A stretch of 64,000 bases of DNA from Phytophthora colocasiae. Taxonomy: Eukaryota; Oomycota; Peronosporomycetes; Peronosporales; Peronosporaceae. Of the stretch, positions 42,452-52,320 are shown one piece after another. The notes under the pieces are model-generated. The model was not told where the DNA came from, searched no databases, and saw only the letters and a list, made by a program, of their open reading frames with translations. The DNA is taken from contig JAGKQI010000091.1 in assembly GCA_018806915.1 (NCBI GenBank), positions 1,860,001 through 1,924,000 of the forward strand, in the 5' to 3' direction. Within the stretch, counting starts at the first letter, position 1. The number at the start of each line of letters is the position of its first letter. A program made the translations under genes and the position numbers.

Positions 42452-42724
42452 CAGGTTTCCCCGCCTAATTTGCAGGGGTCGGACCAAGAAAATCTACCAG
42501 GATGCAAAATCTGCACAGGTATCACATAGATGCATCAGGTACTGAGTTACTGAAAAATTGGGAGGGATTATCTTCCTTGAACCTTCATCGTGCATCCCAT
42601 TTCCCCCGTGATTGCATGTAACTCAGTACATTGGCAGACCAGATAGAGCAAATCGCATCCGCATCTTCACTCCCTGATCGAGGTAAATTACTTGATGCAG
42701 TTGCAAATTAGGCGGGGAAACCTG
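42452..42724. mobile_element. TA-flanked MITE with 23-bp perfect TIRs
   Basis: The 273-bp element starts CAGGTTTCCCCGCCTAATTT and ends with the exact inverted copy. It is flanked by TA at 42450-42451 and 42725-42726. CAG-type ends and a TA duplication fit pogo/Tc1-type mobilisation. An internal 12-bp inverted repeat, GTACTGAGTTAC/GTAACTCAGTAC, lies at 42539-42550 and 42618-42629. It starts four bases after the target duplication of hAT MITE 2. Confidence 0.85.
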
Positions 42725-42948
42725 TACTGTATTGCAATCGCCTCTAACAATAGTGCTTCAAGCACCACAGTAGAAGTACAATGGGAGCTACAGTACCATG
42801 AATTCCTGGTGAAATGGCATTGCTAGGGCTTTAAAACTAGTTTTAATAGTGAAAGCAATCGACGAGCCTTTGAAAAAATATTCAATTTTGTTATTACAAC
42901 TCGGGATTACTATTGTCTTCCTAACTCTATTGTGCTGAACGCAGACTA

Positions 42949-44769
42949 CTAGCTGACGTTCAGCTTGGCTTCAACCTCCAAGTGGCCGCCTTGGGATGCA
43001 TGTGGTACCCACAGAAGAAGGGAACCCCCTCCTGTACCAGGTAGCCCTAGAAAACCTGGACGCCATCGGTCGAAATACAGCGTCTTGCCGGCCAACGCTG
43101 TGACGTTGGATGTCCACTTGGCAGAACCTCCAGCTTTAACCTCTACTTCATCGATCTTGTCACCTCCAGACATAATGTTCACTGTCACATCCTTCGTATC
43201 TGTACTCTTGAAATTAATGAGGACAGCACCATCGCCCTTCTTAGTCCAGGACATTGAACTGTTCTGGAATGCCTTCTGAATCGTGGTCAGACCAAGTGTC
43301 TTAGGGTCTGTACCATCATCGATCTCACCGATGAAGTTCGTCGGCCCACACACCGTCTGCAGGTAAGCAGCAATCAAACCCATGACACCGATCAGATCAA
43401 AACCAGTAACGGCGATCGAAATGAGGGTCTTGCTGAAGGCAGTGTACATGAACTGGTTACCGTCCTCACTCGAGCCGTTGTTGCTCTTGCCCTTCGATAT
43501 GAGCTGATTGATCATACCGCTGAAAGCCGTGCGGATCTTCTCACGCGTTTTGTAAGCTGTGGCCTCGTCCGACTCCTCGATCAACTGCTCCATACAGTTA
43601 TTCGTGACGATGGCAATGTCCGACGTCACAAGTTTCGTGTCCTGCATCTTCAGACGCAGATCATCTTCGGTGATACCAGGGTTGTCAGCTCGCAGTTGGT
43701 TCACCGTGTTCCACGTGCGATCCGTTAGTGCGCGCAGGTCGTAGCCACAGGTCGATTTGGACTTGAGCGCATCACTGAGCGTTCCGATCTCCGTCTCGTT
43801 GATCTTGTTGGCGGCTTCCGTGAAGTTGGCACCGATCAGGAAGGCCTTGAACTTGGACCAACTGGACACGATGTCGTCCTTGTACGCGATGGCGTTCAAT
43901 AGGATCCAGTTCATCGTCGTAAGCACACGACCGGAGATATCGAGAGGGCGAGACAGTTCCCATCCCATACACAAGTACACGGCAATGGGCAGGTCCGTCA
44001 CGATATTGTTCGACTGGTACATGATGTTCAGGATCTTGTCCGTCGTCGCTTGCGGGTCGGTTGTTTGGATGTTACGCACATAACGAATGATCGATCTCAT
44101 GGTACCGATCATCATATTAACGCAATCGAACGCTCGGGTCACGCCCTTGGCAACGATCCAGAGCTTCTGAGCAGCGCCGAAAGACGCAATGGCCAGAGCA
44201 GAGTTAGCAATAGCACCGACCTTGTTAAGCGCCTCCATCGCACAGTCATCGTTCTGACGGATGCACTCGATGCCGCACTCCACTGGATACGCGATCGGGC
44301 ATTCGGCCCAGCATGTACCCGTGGCCTTGTTACGGTCGAAGTTGGTTGGACATGTATCCATGATGTGTGCTTCGCGGTAGCAGGCTGCGTCGGGGGCAAT
44401 GGGGCGAGGGCCGATCCAGTTGCGGTATGTGGACTTGATCTCGTTGGTGGCGTCTGTGACCTTAGCCAGCTCAGCATTCACCTTAACTGAGGAGACATCA
44501 ATAAATGAACCTGATCCGGACGCATCCAGCTCAATTGATCCCGAGGAACTGGTTAAATCATCGAGTGAAGAAGAACCAGACGCGACTGGTGCGTTGGTTA
44601 CTGTAGGAGGCGCGGTTGTCGATGGCGCTGTTGTGCTTTTGGTTGTGCTCTTGGCAGGAGCCGGGGTGGCATCGTCGTCTTTATTCCAAAATGTCCAGTC
44701 GAATGCGGTTGTACAGACCAGACTGACGACCAAGACCAGAAGGGCGAGAGTCAACCTCGACCGGGTCAT
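42949..44769 (-). CDS. Secreted 12-Cys family protein, member 3 (intact, 606 aa)
   Basis: The start is the ATG at 44769. A signal peptide (MTRSRLTLALLVLVVSLVCT) is followed by FDWTFWNKDDD, then a Thr/Ser/Pro-rich linker to about residue 95. The seven-Cys block is complete (ACYREAHIMDTC...TCWAECP...VECGIEC...DC). Five further cysteines are conserved with member 1, giving an even twelve. The C-terminal domain is GGDKIDEVEVKAGG and FDRWRPGFLGLPGTGGGS. Conserved NFTEA and NSS sequons suggest glycosylation. Its central 1.03 kb is nearly identical to member 2. Family and function are unknown to me. Confidence 0.87.
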   Translation of the reverse strand: MTRSRLTLALLVLVVSLVCTTAFDWTFWNKDDDATPAPAKSTTKSTTAPSTTAPPTVTNAPVASGSSSLDDLTSSSGSIELDASGSGSFIDVSSVKVNAELAKVTDATNEIKSTYRNWIGPRPIAPDAACYREAHIMDTCPTNFDRNKATGTCWAECPIAYPVECGIECIRQNDDCAMEALNKVGAIANSALAIASFGAAQKLWIVAKGVTRAFDCVNMMIGTMRSIIRYVRNIQTTDPQATTDKILNIMYQSNNIVTDLPIAVYLCMGWELSRPLDISGRVLTTMNWILLNAIAYKDDIVSSWSKFKAFLIGANFTEAANKINETEIGTLSDALKSKSTCGYDLRALTDRTWNTVNQLRADNPGITEDDLRLKMQDTKLVTSDIAIVTNNCMEQLIEESDEATAYKTREKIRTAFSGMINQLISKGKSNNGSSEDGNQFMYTAFSKTLISIAVTGFDLIGVMGLIAAYLQTVCGPTNFIGEIDDGTDPKTLGLTTIQKAFQNSSMSWTKKGDGAVLINFKSTDTKDVTVNIMSGGDKIDEVEVKAGGSAKWTSNVTALAGKTLYFDRWRPGFLGLPGTGGGSLLLWVPHASQGGHLEVEAKLNVS

Positions 44770-45831
44770 AGTACAATAGAAGTTGTTTGAAAAGGAGACT
44801 GCAAAAAGAACAATGAAGTCTGCCTCGAAGCTGCCATTGTCCGGTGCTGAGGACTTGGGTTGTTTGGGCTCTGATCACCCGGATGGTGAGTCAAATCGCG
44901 GTCTTTTTTGGTGGCGAGAAGCTGGCGGGGTTTCGCAAGTAGGTTGCACGTCTTTCAACGAGCCGGCTTATTGGTTGGCTTCTGTTACCCGCCCCCCACC
45001 TGCAGGATGCTGGCCGGGATCGGCCCGCGATGCAACGTTAGGTCTGCTTGGAGAGTAGACGAACAACGAAATGCGTCCCGGCCCACGATCACCTTTGATA
45101 ATTGCTATGACGATGTTCTTTTATATGCGTAAGCCGATATCAAATTTAAAACTGAACATTTAGTCTGCATAGTACAAATCTAATCTAGACATCGTAATGT
45201 TGATAATATAATGCTCTAGTAATATAAGATTAGGCAGTTAAACCGAGGTTGCATGGCTGCGGTTGAAGATGGCAAGGATAGGACTATGCTGGCCATCTTA
45301 TGGAGCCATATCAACTTGAAGTCTGGCGTAAATTCTGAAGCATTCGTACAGCAGCAAGGCGGCGACATCAAACGAGATAAGGCTCTCCATACAAAACCTC
45401 TAACTGTACAAGATATCTGCAAAAATACGCTTCGAAATCCTACGATGGGGTCATAGGCGTGTAAACTGCCTGTAGACCCAAGCACCAAGTTCGAGAAAAT
45501 GGTAAATCTACAGACGATGTAGCAAAGGCAAAGGGTTGGCAGCATATGCCATTTATAAAGCGATACATTGGCAGTGATGGAATTGTCACTGCGAACATCT
45601 GACTTTCTAGTCGCGGAGTTAGTGCATTTGGCATGCAGCATTGACGCAACGGGGCCTACATGTGCACGCATTACCATACGTATTATCGCATATATATATC
45701 CAATGGTTGCGTTCACGCTGTTAGTCCATTCCGGACTTTGGCATACCTTCTATTTCTTTTGGTTTTGTCGAGATGTTTACATATAATTAATAATAGTCAT
45801 GGGTATTACGGCTGTCGGTGCGTGTTGGTTC
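44770..45831. other. Intergenic, 5' flank of secreted-family gene 3
   Basis: No gene was seen. It ends at the left GTTC target duplication (45828-45831) of gypsy element 2. Confidence 0.45.
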
Positions 45832-46716
45832 TGTAACTTCTTTCCCCGTGTTCCCGATCTGCTTCACGTCGGGCAGATCAAGTGGAGGCCAGCACTGCGC
45901 TGTGTGGTCTCGCCGGGTTCTTGTCTTATCGCGTACACTTCAACGTCAATAATACTCGTCGGGCTCAGCTCACCTGCGCCGGAACGTCGCCGTCCCTATT
46001 TGTATTCACTCTCAACAAGGTAAAATAAAGAACACGACTTGCTCTCTACTCTACTTCTCAACTAGTCTTCCGTCCAAACAACCGTCGACACTAACAATTG
46101 CCCTTGGATCCCGTCCTAAACGTTGAGGAATCTCGACTAATGACCCGTTCCCGATGGCCCGTCGTCGGTCCGGTCCTCCACCGTTCAGTACCGCCCAAAA
46201 CCCAACTGCAGTCCCTTCAATCGCTCGTCCTTCCAACTCCTCTCGGTCGCCGTCCAGAGTCTCCACTACGCTCTGTCCGTCGAAGTCGTTCGTCTCTCAG
46301 TCGCCGTCCAGAACACCACCTGTGTTCCGTCCGTCGAAGTTCTCAACTCGGTCGCCGTCCAGAACACCAACTGTGCTCCGTCTTTCCACTACTTGCTCTT
46401 TTCACAACTTGCTCTTTTCACAACTTGCTCTTTTCACAACTTGCTCTTTTCACAACTGACAGTCTCTGCCTAGCCGTCGTAGTCGTCCGTTTCGCTCTCA
46501 CACCGCTGCTCGCTAGCCTTGCGTCCCATGAGACGGCTGCTCCACTAAGTCGCAGTTGTTACATGCTCGTTTCATTCCGGAGATTCCTTGCACTTCAACA
46601 TCATTCGCCTAGCGATCTTCACCATCAAACCGTTGGCTCACACGTCCAGCATCCACATCACGCCGCACGCCATCAACCGTCATCGCTTTGTCAATCAATA
46701 GGCTTGTCCTATTACA
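45832..46716 (-). repeat. 3' LTR of gypsy element 2
   Basis: The 885-bp LTR contains four copies of a 16-bp unit (CTTGCTCTTTTCACAA) at 46392-46455. The pol stop codon TAA falls in its outer bases. The purine-rich GGAGAAGG just inside (46719-46726) is the likely polypurine tract. Confidence 0.93.
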
Positions 46717-47920
46717 CGCCTTCTCCAATCTCAGAGTCTTCCACGACTCTGCCGGCCTGAAAGAGCTGCTCATACTCTCGCAGTGATACCCATCTTCGTT
46801 CTTCATTGGCATCGTCCGGTGCATTCGCTCGTCGTTTTCTGGCATCCCGTTGTGGTTGCAATTCCACCTCCAAGACATACTGTCCTGCAGCGTTTCTTCT
46901 TCTTCGCCGTCGCAACTCCACCATCGGTCCACATTGCTGCTCGCCATCATCCTTACTCGGAGCTGTTCGTTGCGTTCGTTTTGCAGGTTCTCGCGTCGTT
47001 GCTGCGTTAACTGGAGCCGTCGTTGCTCCCACAATCTCTCTTGTCGTCTCTGCATCTGACGTCCGTTCGACCGTGCCTTCATCAATCAATTCGTCCAAGA
47101 TGTCGTCCGCTGCTTTCTGCAAATACTCGGCAGGGTAGTGATATGCCACCAAAAATGACACATGCGCTATTATCAGTTCGCCTTCGTCGTTCTGATCTTC
47201 TCGTTGCAGTAGAAAGTTATCAAAACCCGCCGGTTCCAACACCTTCAACGGTCCAATCCAATTGTGTACAAACTTCGAAGCCTTAGCTCCGCGTGGAGGT
47301 CTATACATCCAAACTTTGTCACCACTAACAAATGTTCGTCGTTTTCTTGTTCTCCGGTTGTAGTACTTCGCTTGTCGCTCTTGTTCCCGCTTTCGAGCTT
47401 CTTCCGCGCATTCAACACTGTCTTTTAGCGTCGTTACTAGTTTTCGATGGTATTCCGTCAAATCTCCCGCTTCCGTCACGTGTGTATCTCGAAGCAACTC
47501 GTTCGGCGTCCGTAGCTTCCGTCCCATCATTAGTTCATTAGGAGATAGCGCCACTGTCGAATGTCTTCCCGAATTGTAGGAATACACTGCGAAGTCCACC
47601 CAATTATCCCAATCACACTGTTTCTCGTCGCTCATGTACGTTGCTACACAGTCTTTCCACGTGCGATGAAATCGTTCAACTAATCCAATCATTTGCGGTC
47701 GATATGGTACAGGATTCTTCTGTTGCGCCTGTAACAAGTACATCAACTCGTCGATCACCTTGCCAGTCAATTCCGGTGCTCCATCCGTCAGCAATTCACG
47801 AAATGGTCCGAATTTCAACACGATGTTCTTCATCAAGAAAGCTGCCACATTCTCAGCTTTGTGCGTCTCCACCGTAGTTGCTACTGCATATCTCGTCACG
47901 TATTCTACTGCTGCGATCAC
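46712..47920 (-). pseudogene. Gypsy element 2 integrase C-terminal two thirds
   Basis: A 402-aa open segment starts just after a frameshift. It holds the integrase catalytic Asp in LTDGAPELTGKVI and Glu in VERFHRTWKDCV. The first Asp (ALDVAGPLP) lies in the preceding frame. A C-terminal GPLKVLEPAGFDNFLL region and an Arg-rich tail (VELRRRRRRNAAGQY) follow. One base is missing near 47920 relative to element 1, which separates it from the zinc-finger part. Confidence 0.8.
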
Positions 47921-49203
47921 GTATCTTGTCCGTTGTCCCTAACAGGTAGCGGCCCTGCCACATCTAACGCCCAACGATCTCCAACGTTTCCACCTCTCAG
48001 ACTTCTCAATGGCGGTATAACATCACGCGGTCTCGCTTTTCGACTTCCACAATCTTGGCATCCACGCACCCAACGTCGTACTTCTCTCGCCAGGTTCGGC
48101 CACCAATAAATTTGTGCCACTCGCGCTTGTGTATGTGTCGTTCTTAGATGTCCAGCCCAAATCGGATCATGGCACTCTTTAAATGCCAACGCCCACAGTG
48201 CAGGTGGTAAAATCACACGTATTCCCTCCGGCGTTTCGATCACAGCCAACCCGTAACTCGTCGTGACATGCATGTTCCTGTACTCACCCTCCTTGATCAA
48301 GTTTTGCACCATTTTGCTCTTCATTTGTGCGTCCGCGATCTCTTCGTCTGTCAATTGCAATGTGTCGCCGTGTTCTCTTCGCTGCCTTCGTTCTTTCGCA
48401 CTACGTTCGGAAAGTTGGTATCGCTGACTTTGTGACATTGGTACTCGGTGCTGCACGTCATCCGGTCCTCGTATCAGCTCATCGCCGCCCATAGCTCGAC
48501 CTTCCGTGGTTCTTGTCTGCCTCGCTGGTCGTCCAACATTGTTCCTTTCGTTCGCTGGTTTCGGTTCGTTCACGGCACTCACGATCCGTCGTTCAGGCTC
48601 GTTATTAGCATAGTCATCGGCATCGTTGTCGGCGTCTCCATCGGCATTGTCGTCGGCGTCGTCATCATACACTAACTGCACCTCCCGCGACTCGCTGGTT
48701 GTTCGTTTTAGCGCTTCACGTCGTGATAATGGTCTCTTCTTCGTCAGTGTCTTTGCTGTCGCAGTATTTCGCCGCCTAGTGTCCATCGTATTCGTTTTGT
48801 GTCGTCCACTATCCGTCCGTCGATCACGACTCGTAGCATTAGGTTGTCGTACTGCACTTGCGTTCCGCTTCTCAACAGGGGCACGTGTCGTCGCACTCGT
48901 TTGCATCTCTATTGCACTGCACGCCTTCTCCAGCCCTGAACCATTGCCTTCACCAAGTTCTTCGTGTCCATAAGCTCGTACGTCACCTTCATTACTCAGT
49001 GCCGTTTGCTGTATACCACTGACCTCGTTCTCGTCATGTACTGTAGCTCGTTCGTTTGCTTGTGTTGTAGGCGTTCGTTCGTCAACAGGATCACCATCAC
49101 CCAAGTTCCTTTCTGAGTTTTGTCCTCGTGGTGTGTCGCCATGGTCCTCACCGTCATCCGCCATAGTTCCACCAGCCGTAGCCGTAATAGACATCACACT
49201 CAA
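47917..49203 (-). pseudogene. Gypsy element 2 linker and integrase zinc finger
   Basis: A 428-aa segment starts with a charged, Asp/Asn-rich linker (about 250 aa) and includes the integrase HHCC finger (HDPIWAGHLRTTHTQARVAQ, CQDCGSRKARPR) and the first catalytic Asp. It is bounded by frameshifts at both ends; the upstream one is in a GGGCCCCG run near 49205. The linker aligns with the longer Thr/Ala-rich linker in element 1. Confidence 0.8.
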
Positions 49204-52200
49204 TCTCGGGGCCCTTTTCTTTTCTTTCGTCTTCGGCCCGCCGCCGCCTTCACCTTATACATCACTGGTGCCCTCGACAACGCATCCGCAACTACATTTG
49301 TGTTTCCAGGTCTGTATTCCACGTCAAAGTCGTACTCTTGCAGCGTCAACGCCCATCGGTGCAATTTGCCGGTTAAATTTGTGCTCGTCATCAACCACTT
49401 GAGTCACGAATCTCCGTCCATACAGGTAGGGTCGAAACAATTTTATCGCCTACACTACTGCCAGACATTCTAACTCCGTTATACCGTACTTGGTTTCAGC
49501 TTCATTATTAACTTTGCTCGCGTACGCCACAGGCCTTCAACCGTCACCATCGTTCTGCATTAGACTCGCCCCCAAGCCTATCGTACTCGCATCGGTAACT
49601 AGTCGAAAAGGAAGTTGGAAATCAGGGTAGCGTAACACAGGTTTCGTAGTTAACACTCGTTTCACTTCTTCAAACGCAGCATCTTGCGATGGCCCCCAAT
49701 CCCAATGTACGTTCTTCCTCAACAGCTTCGTTAGCGGTTCCATCATCGATCCGAATCCTTTCACAAATTTTCGGTAGTATCCAGCCAAGTGCACAAATCG
49801 CTTCACTTCCTTAGCGTCAGTCGGCTTCGGGAATTCACGTACAGCATTTACCAATCGATCTAGTGGCCGCACACCTTCCTTACTAAGTTCATGCCCGAGA
49901 TACTCCATCGTCTCCGTTGCGAACACGCATTTCTTCAGCTTCAAAGTCAACCCAGCACTGGACAATCGTTCCAGCACACACGCCAACTCCAAAATGTGTC
50001 GTTCGATCCCGCCTCTAGTGTAGATCACGATGTCATCTAGGTAGACTAAGCACGTAGTCCAGGTTAATCCTCGTAATACACTGTTCATCATACGTTGAAA
50101 TGTCGATGGTGCGTTCATCAATCCGAATGGCATCCTCGTAAACTGGTACAGTCCTTGCTTCGTAGTAAAGGCCGTCTTCGCTTTGTCATTCAGTGCCATC
50201 AAAATTTGCCAATAACCCGCTTTCAAATCAAGAGTAGTGAACAGCAAAGAACCACCCAAAGATTCCAAAGTCTCATCAATTCGTGGTAGCGGATATACAT
50301 CTCTTCGAGTGATCTTGTTCAATGCTCTGTAATCTACACAGAACCGTACTTCGTCATCCTTTTTACGCACTAGGACCACAGGAAACCCCCATGCTCCGTT
50401 GCCCTCTTCGATCACGCCCGCAGCCAACATCTTCTTCACATTTTCTTCAATAATGGCATCTTCCGTCTGAGCTTGACGTCTTCGTTTCATCATGATCGGT
50501 GCCGCGTCGCCGGTATCAATGTGGTGCTCAACAGGTAGCGCTGTGGCAGGTGGACAGTCATCTTTGTTCGTCAATAGTTCCGGATAAGCTCGCAATAGCT
50601 TCAAGATCAGCTCGCGACTCTCTGTGTCCTGCACTCCAGTCACCACTTCATTCTCGTTGTCCAGCGGCTTGCCGTCACTCATCTCGTTTAACCACTGCTT
50701 CAGTCGATCTCGCTGCAATGCACCATTCATTTCTAGTATCTCAACATCTTCATCCAGAGGTATCCACGTGCCGAGATCCTTCTTCGCTGGTAGCTTCACT
50801 CTTCCGTTCGCTGAGTTCACCATTGGCACCCATGCTTTGCCGTTCTGCACCGTTGTCACCGTGGCACTCAACATCACCGCACCCGTTCGTCTACTCGGTA
50901 CAAATATGCCAACTTCACCGTCAGGAGCTGCTACCGCTACTTCCACCGAAGTCACTGCTCTTCCCTGCAATTGCGTCCGCTTAGCCATCCTCACTGCCGC
51001 AACTCGCGCACCGTTCGCTTCATTCTCACTTCTCTTCGTAGTGTGAAACGGTATGATCACCTTCCGATCGTCGTCTCGATAGCTCAATTCGTTTCGTTCA
51101 AAGTCCATTGTAGCACCGTGCCGTCGTAAAAAGTCAACGCCCAACAGAAAATCACTCGTACAGCCATCGACAATGCATGCATCCACGTCTACCGTCTCAC
51201 CAAACACAGTCTTAAACTGGAACCGCCAAATGCCCACCACGTCTAACAAGAAGCCACCTATTCCTTCAACATAGTCGATAGGCGCGTCTCCTTCGATTCT
51301 ATCGCCGTGTTTCATCCAATCCGTTCCAGCAATTGTGTAGCGCGCACAACTGTCCAACTTGATTCCATGCCAGATATTGTTCACCAGCACCGTCGCCGTA
51401 GGTAAACCGTCCTCAGAGCTCACCGACGCCTCTTCGACTGCCTCACTCGTAGCCGATCGACGTGCATCTTCTCGTAGCCGCTTCACTAACTTCACGGGCA
51501 CCGGTTTCGAACGCTCGTCGTTGTCATTTGGTTCCTGATTTGTTTTTCGTCGTTCTCTCCGTTTGTTCAACGATCGTAGACCATCCACCGCTCCTTTGAT
51601 CCGGTTCAACCGTACTTCGAGGTCAATGCGAAGCTGTTCCGCCTTCTTTTTCTCCGCCAATTCTCGTTCAGCTTTCAACCGTGCTTGTCGTCTCTGTCGA
51701 GCGTCTTTTCGTGCTGCCCGCCGCACCAATCGTCGCTGTGCAGTCAGTCGTCGTCGCTCTACTTTTTTCTCATCAGGGTCAGTCGCAGGGATCTTCGCGC
51801 CTTCTCCAGTTCCAAGCGTTCCCTTCTTTTGTGATTCCGTGGTTATCGTTCGTACCGTCGGATCGTCATTCAACACCACAGTCTTCTCAGGCCCGTTCAC
51901 GGTTATTCTCCCAGGCTCCTTCCTGCCAACGTCGGTATTCGGTCGAGCGTTGTTCACCCTCACACCTTCATCGTAACCACCATTCCGCTGATCCGCTTCG
52001 TTTGTTGTTCGCGGGGTCACGTCGTCCGTGGGCTCGTCATTTGTCGTTTCCATCATATCTTTCTCCATCGGAACAGTCAGATGTTTCGCTGTTGTCATAC
52101 CCGGTCGCACCGTCGCCACGTAAATTGCCGCTCGTTCCTCATCACGTTCCTCCTCATTTCTTCTCATTCCTGTTATCACTGCATTCACTCGAGCCGCCGC

Positions 52201-52269
52201 TGGTGTCTGAGGTCCCATCATCGTCGTAGGTCGTTCGGATGTTGGTTTTTCGTCATCGTTGGTTTTCAA
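49200..52269 (-). pseudogene. Gypsy element 2 protease, RT and RNase H (stops and deletion)
   Basis: The main open part is 52269-49537. An N-terminal charged region is followed by protease KLDSCARYTIAGTDWM, where the expected D-S-G is D-S-C. RT follows, with LDLKAGYWQI and YLDDIVIYTRG. RNase H begins (RLVTDASTIGLGASLM) but hits a TGA at 49537-49539 where element 1 has Trp, then a TAG at 49450-49452, again a Trp site. About 20 nt are missing near 49404-49418, removing the TDHAAL segment. A short open piece (49394-49200) carries the RNase H end (RWALTLQEYDFDVEYRPG). The copy cannot make full Pol. Confidence 0.85.
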
Positions 52270-52320
52270 GTGCCGTCTCTCGGGGAGTCACATACACACT
52301 CGGACGTCGCATCCCCCGTA

